Source: Lachnospiraceae bacterium (lineage in GTDB: Bacteria; Bacillota; Clostridia; Lachnospirales; Lachnospiraceae). From it: 7,114 nt of DNA. The position numbers and the translations under genes are program-made. Positions 1 through 6,108 of the stretch are shown one piece after another (position 1 is the stretch's first letter; the number at the start of each line of letters is the position of its first letter). Where the stretch lies: NCBI GenBank assembly GCA_900759225.1, contig CAAEUM010000159.1, forward strand, positions 1 to 7,114, given 5' to 3'. Below the pieces are notes generated by a model. That model did not search any database. It was given only the letters and a program-made list of their open reading frames with translations, and had not been told where the DNA came from.

Positions 1-6
1 AGCTCA

Positions 7-13
7 CTCCTCT
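7..13 (-). promoter_or_regulatory. Possible ribosome binding site of a following gene beyond the left edge
   Basis: On the minus strand this reads AGAGGAG, a good Shine-Dalgarno sequence, followed by only six bases (TGAGCT) before the window ends. It lies about 40 bases after the stop codon of the fusion gene ending at 52. A next gene in the same operon could therefore start at or just beyond the window edge. No start codon can be confirmed, so this is only an indication that the leftward operon continues. The rest of 14-51 shows no hairpin or terminator. Confidence 0.3.
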
Positions 14-51
14 AATTTGTTATTCTTGCGAACCCTCTATTTTTGATCTTC

Positions 52-1866
52 TTATTTGAGAGCCTCTCTCAGTGCCTCTGTCAGCCGGTTGTTATCTTCC
101 TCGCTGCGGACGGCGATCCGTACCAGCTGGCGGCCGTTCAGGCCGGTCTTACTGCTTAAATCCTTGATAAAAAGAGAATAGCTGTTTAACAGCCTGCAGG
201 TAAGCTCTGAGGCGGTGGTACCGTCTGTAAGCTCCGCCATTATATAGTTGGCCTGGGATGGGAAGACACGCAGTCCGGGGACTTCCTTTAAGGCTTCCAT
301 AAAGCGGCTTCGCTCTTTTCGCACAAGCTCCAGGGAAAGGGCATAGTCTTTTTTGTATTTTTCCTCAATCTGCATATAAAATTCGCCCAGGGAATTAATG
401 TTCCAGATCGCAACATCCTTTTTCAGCCGTTGGATCAGGGCGGTATTTCCGCTGGCAGCTACGCCAAGGCGCAGGCCGGGGATCCCGTAGGATTTGGAAA
501 TGCTCTTAACTACGGTTATATGGGGATTTTCATCCAGGAAATCCTCCTTAAGCAGGCTTGCATCTGTTTCATCACTGAAATCCACAAAGGATTCGTCAAT
601 CACAAAGAAGATACCCTTTTCCTTTGTCCAGGAAGCAAGGGCCTTTATTCCGTTTCGGTCAATGTAATTTCCCGTTGGGTTATCCGGGTTAATGAGAAGC
701 AGGTTTTGTATGTCTTTGTCTTCAAAAAAATCGATCAGATCCTGGGCTGTATAGGAAAAGTCTTCTTTCCGGGGCACATAGGCTGCCAGCCTGTCTGAGT
801 CATAGCGGTTTTTATATTCCTCAAAGGTAGGCTGTATGATGCCCAGGCGTCCGTTTAAATTGCCGGTCAGGGATTTTATCAGTTCAGCGGCCCCATTGCC
901 CACAATGATCTGCTCCTGGCGCAGGGAAAAATTCCGGGCAGCCAGAAGGGAATTGACATACATTCCGGAAGGATACTGGCACACAAGCTGTTCAAAATTA
1001 GCTTTTATCTCATCTAACAGCTTTTTAGGCGGGTAGTATGGATTTACCAGATAACAGAAATCTACCAGCCGGTTGTAACGCCAGTATCCGCCGTAACGCC
1101 TCTGGATCAGAGCTGTTTTTTCCTCATTTGATGCAAACAGGGACTCGGCAATATCCAGATCCTGGATATCGTCAATTTCATACCAGCGCTGGCTTTCGTC
1201 CAGCCGCTTTGCTTTGATAACCGGGTCATCCAGGGAAACGAGAACCTTTAATACCTGTTCATAGTATTCATTGTTGCCCAGAGCCTTTGTATAGGCCTCC
1301 AGAAAGGGTACATAATGGGTTTTGGAAAAGTTCTGGCTGAACTTATAGAGGTTCACTGTTTTAAAGTATTCTGCTGTATCGGAAAAACGGAACTGGTTTT
1401 TGGAGATCATGTCTATGATCTCGTCCTGCTCAGACAATTTCAGACAGGTTCCGTCCATCCAGGATTCATATTTTGCAACCAGGGCCAGATCCTCTCTGGG
1501 GTCCTCAAGCAGGCAGTCCAGTACGGAATCTTCAAATATGATGTCGGATTCTAAAAGCAGTGTGTCTTCTTTTATCAGGTAATCCTTGGCAAGGGACAGG
1601 GAGTAAATATTGTTTGTCTTATCGTAAATAGGATTTTCAATAAATACAACCGGTGTTTTCAGGGGAAGTGCCTGGATATGGCTTATAAGCTTTTTGCTTT
1701 CGTAGCCTACTACCACTACGATCTGTGACAGCTTATGCTTTTCCAGCTGCTTTAAGACCCTATTGATCAGGGGAACGCCGTTTACCTTTACCATGCATTT
1801 TGTATTATCTTGGGTCAGCTGCTTTAAGCGCCGTCCCATTCCGGCTGCTAAAATAATTGCTTGCAT
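52..1866 (-). CDS. Bifunctional LicC-like nucleotidyltransferase / CobD-HisC-like PLP enzyme
   Basis: This 604-residue protein has two enzyme domains. Residues 1-245 are an NTP-transferase domain of the LicC (phosphocholine cytidylyltransferase) type. It has an AAGMGRR nucleotide-binding loop (7-13), K23, TNNIYSL (84-90), ESD with a likely metal-binding D108, and a closing WYEIDD (228-233). Residues about 256-604 are a fold-type I PLP enzyme: GNGAAEL phosphate-binding loop (323-329), NPDNPTG (393-399), D424 for the pyridine nitrogen, Schiff-base K458 in SISKSYG, R466, and a substrate-binding arginine in VRIAVR (582-587). YGG at 258-260 sits where CobD proteins have HGG, so the domain looks closer to threonine-phosphate decarboxylase (CobD) than to a plain HisC transaminase. 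Inferred role: supply and CDP-activate a phospho-amino-alcohol such as phosphoethanolamine for LicD. An aminotransferase role, including one in aminophosphonate metabolism, is not excluded. The ATG follows AAAAGGAG (1872-1879). It is the second gene after the GT2 gene, 54 bases downstream. Confidence 0.88.
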   Translation of the reverse strand: MQAIILAAGMGRRLKQLTQDNTKCMVKVNGVPLINRVLKQLEKHKLSQIVVVVGYESKKLISHIQALPLKTPVVFIENPIYDKTNNIYSLSLAKDYLIKEDTLLLESDIIFEDSVLDCLLEDPREDLALVAKYESWMDGTCLKLSEQDEIIDMISKNQFRFSDTAEYFKTVNLYKFSQNFSKTHYVPFLEAYTKALGNNEYYEQVLKVLVSLDDPVIKAKRLDESQRWYEIDDIQDLDIAESLFASNEEKTALIQRRYGGYWRYNRLVDFCYLVNPYYPPKKLLDEIKANFEQLVCQYPSGMYVNSLLAARNFSLRQEQIIVGNGAAELIKSLTGNLNGRLGIIQPTFEEYKNRYDSDRLAAYVPRKEDFSYTAQDLIDFFEDKDIQNLLLINPDNPTGNYIDRNGIKALASWTKEKGIFFVIDESFVDFSDETDASLLKEDFLDENPHITVVKSISKSYGIPGLRLGVAASGNTALIQRLKKDVAIWNINSLGEFYMQIEEKYKKDYALSLELVRKERSRFMEALKEVPGLRVFPSQANYIMAELTDGTTASELTCRLLNSYSLFIKDLSSKTGLNGRQLVRIAVRSEEDNNRLTEALREALK

Positions 1867-1881
1867 ATAATCTCCTTTTAT

Positions 1882-1916
1882 GTAACAGTTCGGATGCCCC
1901 TTGGCTGAACTGTTAC
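1882..1916 (-). repeat. Perfect 10-bp inverted repeat between the GT2 and fusion genes
   Basis: GTAACAGTTC (1882-1891) and GAACTGTTAC (1907-1916) are exact reverse complements separated by 15 bases. They fill most of the 54-base gap between two co-directional minus-strand genes. On the minus strand the stem is followed by ATAAAAGGAG, not a T-run, so it is not a standard intrinsic terminator for the GT2 gene. The ribosome binding site of the fusion gene begins two bases beyond it. On the plus strand a short T-rich run (CCTTTTTATTT) follows, so it could act as a weak terminator of antisense transcripts. RNA stabilisation, processing or translational coupling are the likelier roles; none is shown. 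Confidence 0.6.
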
Positions 1917-1920
1917 CCTT

Positions 1921-2847
1921 TTATTTAGGCTGGCTTCCAGGAAGGTAGCGCTCATCGATTCCGCAGGGTGTTTGCTTTAAGCCCTTTAACACATCCATAT
2001 AGATCCTGCGCCGGTAACGGCGCACAGAAACCTGATCCCTAAACAGTATTCCCAGGCTGTCAAGGAGGATATGTGCTGTGTGGTTTGCCAGAATATAGGC
2101 AAGGTATACAGGCGGGCAGGAGGAATAGGTTTTCCCGATATCAATGGAGTTGCGGAAGCCATAGTAATGTTTCCAGCTGATCACAGGGCCGCTGCCGGGC
2201 GGCGCTGTTTTATGGTTCAGCCTGGCAGCATTTACATTTAAAATGCGGGAGCGCCTGTGAAAGCGCAGGCAGTATTCCGTATCATCAAACCAGATAAAAT
2301 AATCGGTTCTTGGAAGGCCGATTTCTTTTATCAGGGAGGCTTTTATAAGAAGGCCGCAGAAGGTGCTGATATCATATTCAAAGGAGGCGTTCTCATAATC
2401 CTTTAAGGGTACGGGCTCATAGGTCATAAGGCAGCTGTTTTTAAGCCTTCGGCGGTGGCTTCGGTCAACGCTTCCGTTCGTGGAAACCGTACCGGAGTAA
2501 GCAAGATAGCGGTTTGAGCGTACTGCACTGTCAAGGGCTTCCATATAGTTTTTTTCAATCATGGCATCATCATCAATGATCAGGACCCAATGACATCCGC
2601 AGTCTGAAATTTGTTTAAGCCCAAAGGAAAAGCCGCCGGCTCCTCCCAGGTTTTTTTCCAGATGGAATACCCGAAGCCGGGGATCGGTTTTTGCCAGATC
2701 ATCCAGAAGTTCGGCTGTTCCGTCGGTGCTGTGGTTATCGATAACACAGATAACAGAAAAGGGAAGTGTCTGGCGGCGTACACAGTCCAGGCATTCTTTT
2801 AAAAGCTCTCTGCGGTTGTAGGTTACAATGACAACGCCGTAATCCAC
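1921..2847 (-). CDS. GT2 family glycosyltransferase (GlfT/rhamnosyltransferase-like)
   Basis: This 308-residue GT-A fold glycosyltransferase probably adds one sugar from a nucleotide-sugar donor to a lipid-linked glycan at the inner face of the membrane. The N-terminus has VIVTYNR (6-12) and CVIDNHSTDGT (34-44). NLGGAGGFSFGL (66-77) is the pattern of the galactofuranosyl/rhamnosyl branch of GT2. DDD at 92-94 is the metal/nucleotide site, and WFDDTEYCLR (186-195) holds the likely catalytic acidic residues. HYYGFRNSI (227-235) is typical of the C-terminal part of this branch. No clear signal peptide or strong membrane anchor is seen; a mildly hydrophobic stretch at about 246-265 may touch the membrane. 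The start codon is GTG (2845-2847); upstream are AAAGGA and a farther GGAGG, both in the leader. Donor and linkage cannot be read from the sequence. It is the first gene of the leftward operon. Confidence 0.9.
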   Translation of the reverse strand: MDYGVVIVTYNRRELLKECLDCVRRQTLPFSVICVIDNHSTDGTAELLDDLAKTDPRLRVFHLEKNLGGAGGFSFGLKQISDCGCHWVLIIDDDAMIEKNYMEALDSAVRSNRYLAYSGTVSTNGSVDRSHRRRLKNSCLMTYEPVPLKDYENASFEYDISTFCGLLIKASLIKEIGLPRTDYFIWFDDTEYCLRFHRRSRILNVNAARLNHKTAPPGSGPVISWKHYYGFRNSIDIGKTYSSCPPVYLAYILANHTAHILLDSLGILFRDQVSVRRYRRRIYMDVLKGLKQTPCGIDERYLPGSQPK

Positions 2848-2859
2848 ACTGTTTCCTTT

Positions 2860-2880
2860 CCTCCGGCAATGACAGCCGGA
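2860..2880 (-). promoter_or_regulatory. Leader hairpin touching the GT2 ribosome binding site
   Basis: TCCGGC (2862-2867) and GCCGGA (2875-2880) form a six-base-pair G+C-rich stem with a seven-base loop in the leader of the GT2 gene. The stem overlaps three of the five bases of GGAGG (complement of 2860-2864), the stronger of two possible Shine-Dalgarno sequences, which lies 12 bases from the GTG start. A closer AAAGGA is left free. The hairpin could lower initiation at this GTG; it may also be chance. Confidence 0.35.
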
Positions 2881-2888
2881 CAGCTGTT

Positions 2889-2917
2889 TTTACATTCATG
2901 ATGCTACTGATTATAAT
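2889..2917 (+). promoter_or_regulatory. Near-consensus promoter for the rightward flippase-licD operon
   Basis: On the plus strand TTTACA (2889-2894) is followed after 17 bases by TATAAT (2912-2917), an 11/12 match. Transcription would start near 2924 and give a leader of about 200 bases before the flippase ATG. The element is the mirror image of the leftward promoter about the point 2913.5, sharing the eight-base core ATTATAAT (2910-2917). A weaker alternative lies downstream (TTGCAC 2969-2974, TACACT 2992-2997). Confidence 0.6.
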
Positions 2918-2938
2918 CGATTTGGAGGGGGATGTCAA
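2910..2938 (-). promoter_or_regulatory. Perfect consensus sigma70-type promoter for the leftward operon
   Basis: On the minus strand TTGACA (2938-2933) is followed after exactly 17 bases by TATAAT (2915-2910), a 12/12 match to the vegetative promoter consensus. Transcription would start near 2903 and give a leader of roughly 55 bases before the GTG of the GT2 gene. It should drive the GT2 and fusion genes. Its -10 element overlaps that of the opposite promoter, so polymerase cannot occupy both at once. Confidence 0.8.
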
Positions 2939-3124
2939 ACGTGTCAAACAGGCCGGAGCCAGATTTCATTGCACCCATTCATAGAATGTGCTACACTCTA
3001 CATACCAGCCGGGGTCAGGCAAGTTTTTACCGCTTTTTCTCGCCTTAATCTTCCCATGGCTGAGCTGATGCATTAATTATGATGATTGCGTGAGCAGCAT
3101 CATTGTGATTGGATGGAGTGAAGG
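2918..3124 (+). other. Long untranslated leader of the flippase operon
   Basis: If the rightward transcript starts near 2924, about 200 bases precede the flippase gene without a convincing coding frame. Near the gene, TGATGC (3066-3071) and ATGATG (3079-3084) can each pair with the same downstream segment around CATCA (3097-3103), giving two exclusive short hairpins. The ribosome binding site GGAG (3115-3118) lies outside both. I do not recognise a known riboswitch, T-box or terminator here. Confidence 0.3.
2933..2949 (-). repeat. Tandem 8-bp repeat over the leftward -35 element
   Basis: TGTCAAAC occurs at 2933-2940 and again at 2942-2949 (GTTTGACA twice on the minus strand), with a 9-base period. 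The promoter-proximal copy contains the -35 hexamer; the second would be too far from the -10 to serve as one. It may be a regulator site or chance duplication. Confidence 0.45.
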
Positions 3125-4591
3125 ATGGTTTTTCATAGAGGTGGGGCTGGAAAGACAGCGCAGCCCAGCATTCGCAGGAATTATATTTACAATCTTCTGT
3201 ACCAGGTGATGACGCTTCTGACCCCGTTTATTACCACACCGTATATTTCCCGGGTTCTGGGGCCGGATGGAACCGGGGTGCAGAGCTATACAAATTCCGT
3301 TGTACAGTATTTTGCTATTTTGGCAGCTCTGGGAACTGCCTCCTATGGACAGCGGGAAATTGCCATGCACCGGAATAATAAGGAGGAGCTGAGCCGTCTG
3401 TTTTGGGAAATCGAGCTGCTGTGCGTGACGACAACAGCTGCCTGCATGGCAGCCTGGATACTTGTGATCGGCTTTTCTAAGGATTATGCCCCATTTTATG
3501 CAGTGCTTTCCATGACCCTTCTGGCAGTGGCTTTTGATGTGTCCTGGTTTTTTGGAGGTCTGGAGCAGTATGGCCTGATCGTAGCCAGGAATATGATGAT
3601 CAAGCTGGCAGGGATTGTTCTGCTGTTCCTGTTTATTAAGGAAAAGGAAGATCTGCTTTTGTATGTAGCATTGACAGCAGCTACAGGGCTTCTTGGAAAT
3701 ATTTCCATGTGGGGGCATCTTAAGAATTTTCTCGTAAAGGTAGACAGGCGCAGCCTTAAGATCAGGCGTCATTTTAAAGAGACGCTGGTATATTTTGTCC
3801 CAACCATTGCAACCTCTGTGTATACCATTCTGGATAAGACCATGCTGGGATGGTTTACAGGAAACAATAAATCGGAGAATGGATATTATGAATATGCCAC
3901 AGGCTTTGTAAATATGTCCAAGATACTGATCATGTCTTTTAATGCGGTTATGTCTGCCCGGATGTCCTTCCTTTTTGGAGAAGGCCGCCTGGAGGAGGTA
4001 CGCCGCAGGGCAGAGCGCTCCCTGGATTTTGTTCTTTTGATGGCATTTCCTATTATGATGGGCTTAGCCGGGATTGCAGCAGGCTTTGTCCCATGGTTTT
4101 TGGGAGATGATTACGGGCCTGTAGTAAAGCTTCTGTATGTGTGCAGTCCCCTGGTGCTGGTAGTTGGCTTAAGCGATTATATGGGAAGTCAGATTTTGAC
4201 GCCGGGAGGGAAGAGGGCAGTCAGCGGAAAAGTGATTGTAGCCGGGGCAGCGGTAAATTTTTTCCTGAACCTGTTATTGATTCCCAGGTTTCATGCAGCC
4301 GGGGCAGCCGGGGCATCCGTTGCAGCGGAGCTTTTTATTACAGTCATGTATCTGTATCTCAGCAGAAGCTATGTAAAATGGCAGATGCTGGTAAAATACG
4401 GCTGGAAGCGGGCGGCTTCCTCCCTTGTCATGTGCGTCTGGGTTTTGTGGCTTGGGAGTGTGCTGAAAACAGGGCCGATCACTACGTTTTTGCAGATTGG
4501 TTCAGGGGGGCTTCTGTATTTTGCAGTGCTTTTCATCTTAAGGGACCGCTTCCTTCTGGAACAGGCAGGACGGTTTATAAGACGGATATAG
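3125..4591 (+). CDS. Wzx-type oligosaccharide flippase (MOP/PST family)
   Basis: This 488-residue integral membrane protein belongs to the polysaccharide transport branch of the MOP superfamily. Such proteins flip undecaprenyl-linked repeat units from the inner to the outer face of the cytoplasmic membrane. About 14 hydrophobic segments can be counted, from about 22-40 to 455-473. Family signatures are NYIYNLLYQ followed by LLTPFITTPYISRVLG (residues 19-46), GxxSYTNSVVQYF (51-63), FDVSWFFGGLEQY (137-149), LDKTMLGWF (236-244) and PWFLGDDY (323-330). The length is normal for the family and no break is seen. The ATG is preceded by GGAG at 3115-3118 with six-base spacing; about 15 residues come before the conserved part. 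It is the first gene of the rightward operon, 16 bases ahead of licD. The substrate is inferred to be the glycan built by the neighbouring enzymes. A teichoic-acid or O-antigen-type unit cannot be told apart here. Confidence 0.92.
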   Translation: MVFHRGGAGKTAQPSIRRNYIYNLLYQVMTLLTPFITTPYISRVLGPDGTGVQSYTNSVVQYFAILAALGTASYGQREIAMHRNNKEELSRLFWEIELLCVTTTAACMAAWILVIGFSKDYAPFYAVLSMTLLAVAFDVSWFFGGLEQYGLIVARNMMIKLAGIVLLFLFIKEKEDLLLYVALTAATGLLGNISMWGHLKNFLVKVDRRSLKIRRHFKETLVYFVPTIATSVYTILDKTMLGWFTGNNKSENGYYEYATGFVNMSKILIMSFNAVMSARMSFLFGEGRLEEVRRRAERSLDFVLLMAFPIMMGLAGIAAGFVPWFLGDDYGPVVKLLYVCSPLVLVVGLSDYMGSQILTPGGKRAVSGKVIVAGAAVNFFLNLLLIPRFHAAGAAGASVAAELFITVMYLYLSRSYVKWQMLVKYGWKRAASSLVMCVWVLWLGSVLKTGPITTFLQIGSGGLLYFAVLFILRDRFLLEQAGRFIRRI

Positions 4592-4607
4592 GAGGATGGG
4601 ATAGAGC

Positions 4608-5486
4608 GTGGAGCAAAAGGAGTTTTATCAGGAAGAAATACGCTGCGGTTATACAGTGACAGAAAAAACAAAGCGGGTATGGGCCGTGCAGCTTGCAATG
4701 CTGGATGAGGTAGAGAGGATCTGCAGGAAATACGGGCTGCGATATTTTGCAGACAGCGGCACCCTCATTGGAGCAGTGCGCCATGGGGGGTATATCCCCT
4801 GGGATGATGATATTGACCTGGTTATGCTGCGGGAGGATTATGAAGCCTTTTTAGAGGCAGCTCCGGCAGAGCTTCCAGAGTATCTGAGCCTTCAGACTGT
4901 ATACAGGGAGAAAAATTACCTTCGGGGCCATGCACAGCTGCGGGATAGCCGAACAACAGGCTGCAATGAGGAGGACAAAAGGGCCGGATATAACTGTGGG
5001 ATCTTTATTGATATTTTCCCGCTGGACAATGTTCCTGAGGGGCGGCTTCGGGCGCGGTTTTGGGCTGCGCAGATAAAGCTTGCATGGATGGTGCTTTATA
5101 GCTGGTACCGGTTTGATTATTATGAAAATGCCACAGCAGCCGGAAAGCTTTTAAATAAGATTGGAAATTTTGCGTCTGTGCCGATGGAAAAGGCATATGG
5201 CTTATACGAGAAAATCTGCAGGCGGTATAATAAGAAAAAGACCCGCTTTGTCTGTGATACAGTGTTTATCCGTTATCTGGAGAAAAACACATGGGAAAGG
5301 GAATGGTTTGAGGACAGTGTTTATCTTCCCTTTGAGAACCGAATGATACCGGCGCCAGCCGGCTATGACGGGCGTTTAAAGAAGGAGTACGGCGATTACA
5401 TGAAACCGGCCCAGGCTCCTACGCTTCATGGCGGACTGATCCTGGAGCCGGATGTGCCTTATGGGGAGTATCTGAAGCAGGGGTAG
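4608..5486 (+). CDS. licD: LicD family phosphotransferase
   Basis: LicD proteins (nucleotidyltransferase-like fold) transfer a phosphocholine-type head group from a CDP carrier onto a sugar of a cell-surface glycan or teichoic acid. The 292-residue protein shows the family core: YFADSGTLIGAVRH (46-59), PWDDDIDLVMLREDY (64-78) with the metal-binding acidic cluster, GIFIDIFPLDN (131-141), and a C-terminal YGDYMKP (261-267) with H274 nearby. The start is GTG at 4608. The only upstream ATG in frame (4596) meets a stop two codons later, so the GGAGG at 4591-4595 acts with a long 12-base spacing. The residues after the GTG (REC-type GYTVTEKTKRVWAVQL, about 14-29) resemble the usual N-terminus of clostridial LicD. 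No choline uptake or kinase gene is in the window; the head-group donor probably comes from the fusion enzyme at 52-1866. No clear terminator is visible in the 43 bases after the stop. Confidence 0.93.
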   Translation: MEQKEFYQEEIRCGYTVTEKTKRVWAVQLAMLDEVERICRKYGLRYFADSGTLIGAVRHGGYIPWDDDIDLVMLREDYEAFLEAAPAELPEYLSLQTVYREKNYLRGHAQLRDSRTTGCNEEDKRAGYNCGIFIDIFPLDNVPEGRLRARFWAAQIKLAWMVLYSWYRFDYYENATAAGKLLNKIGNFASVPMEKAYGLYEKICRRYNKKKTRFVCDTVFIRYLEKNTWEREWFEDSVYLPFENRMIPAPAGYDGRLKKEYGDYMKPAQAPTLHGGLILEPDVPYGEYLKQG

Positions 5487-5529
5487 GGTGCGCCAGAGGA
5501 ACAAGGTGCGTGGTCCGGAACTTTTATGT

Positions 5530-5805
5530 TCATTTAAATAAATCACTGTGAGAGCCAGTTCGCATGAGATATAAAATTAGTTCATTTTCGTCAATTTCAT
5601 AAATCAGCAGCCAATCAGGTGTAATGTGGCATTCCCAGCAGTTAGAATAAATTCCGGAAAGCAGATGATTTTTATTTTTTGCTGGCAGAGGCTCCCCGGC
5701 TGCTAACTTTTTTATAATCTCTGTCAGCAGGGAAATATCAAAGCCACGTTTTTTTATTCGTTTCAAATCTTTTTGAAACCTTGTGGTAGGACGAATATTA
5801 TACAT
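5530..5805 (-). CDS. yafQ: YafQ-type toxin (RelE superfamily mRNA interferase)
   Basis: This is a 91-residue type II toxin of the YafQ branch of RelE/ParE, a ribosome-dependent endoribonuclease that cuts mRNA and is held in check by its DinJ/RelB partner. The sequence keeps the positions known to matter in E. coli YafQ: H47, H60, D64, W65, H86 and F90, within PAKNKNHLLSG (41-51), CHITPDWLLIYEI (59-71) and RTGSHSDLF (82-90). The length is full for the family, so the toxin looks intact. Its ATG (5803-5805) overlaps the antitoxin stop in ATGTATAA, an eight-base overlap that couples translation. It is convergent with licD. Base composition is visibly A+T-richer than the polysaccharide genes, consistent with separate acquisition. 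Confidence 0.93.
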   Translation of the reverse strand: MYNIRPTTRFQKDLKRIKKRGFDISLLTEIIKKLAAGEPLPAKNKNHLLSGIYSNCWECHITPDWLLIYEIDENELILYLMRTGSHSDLFK

Positions 5806-6079
5806 CTGAAAGAAGTTCCCCCATCATCTGATTAACATCATTGTAGGTTTTTCCAAGAGATGGATTGGATTTCATTTGTTTTACTTCTTGAATTGCTTCC
5901 ATTGTTTCTGCATTTGGGATGTCACCGCTGATTTCAAAGGGAATTCGGTATTCCCGGACAGCTTTCTTGGCAAAAATAGTGAAAGCGGTTGTCATTGTCA
6001 TTCCCATATCAGCACAGAATGCCTCAAATTGACGTTTTAAATCTGCATCCATACGAATGTTGATACTTGTGTTTGCCAT
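5798..6079 (-). CDS. dinJ: RelB/DinJ family antitoxin
   Basis: This 93-residue antitoxin has an N-terminal ribbon-helix-helix DNA-binding part: strand TSINIRM (4-10), then helices DADLKRQFEAFCADMG (11-26) and TMTTAFTIFAKKAVRE (28-43). RIPFEI (45-50) is a conserved linker in the DinJ branch, and the C-terminal tail would wrap the toxin. In this family it neutralises YafQ and represses its own promoter. An ATG six codons upstream (6095-6097) is in frame but rejected: AAAGGAG (6088-6094) lies between the two ATGs with ideal eight-base spacing to the one at 6079, and MANTSINIRMD is the usual family N-terminus. It is the first gene of a two-gene operon. Confidence 0.93.
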   Translation of the reverse strand: MANTSINIRMDADLKRQFEAFCADMGMTMTTAFTIFAKKAVREYRIPFEISGDIPNAETMEAIQEVKQMKSNPSLGKTYNDVNQMMGELLSDV

Positions 6080-6108
6080 AATGATAGCTCCTTTCATTTT
6101 TATATAGT

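Noticed and set aside
430..798. 122-codon plus-strand frame inside the fusion gene
   Set aside because: It is antisense to the conserved PLP domain, has no family features, and is not part of any plus-strand unit.
2969..2997. Alternative plus-strand promoter TTGCAC-17-TACACT with TG before the -10
   Set aside because: The match is clearly weaker (7/12) than the promoter at 2889-2917; kept only as a fallback for a shorter flippase leader.
3077..3772. 231-codon open frame on the minus strand opposite the flippase gene
   Set aside because: The translation is rich in Cys, His, Gln and Pro with no recognisable domain, and it lies opposite a clear flippase gene; it is a shadow frame.
4141..4659. 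172-codon plus-strand frame overlapping the flippase and licD genes
   Set aside because: It is out of frame with two well-supported genes and shows no hydrophobic or domain pattern of its own.
6080..6097. Upstream in-frame ATG giving a 99-residue antitoxin
   Set aside because: The Shine-Dalgarno AAAGGAG lies downstream of this ATG and is ideally spaced for the ATG at 6079, which matches the family N-terminus.
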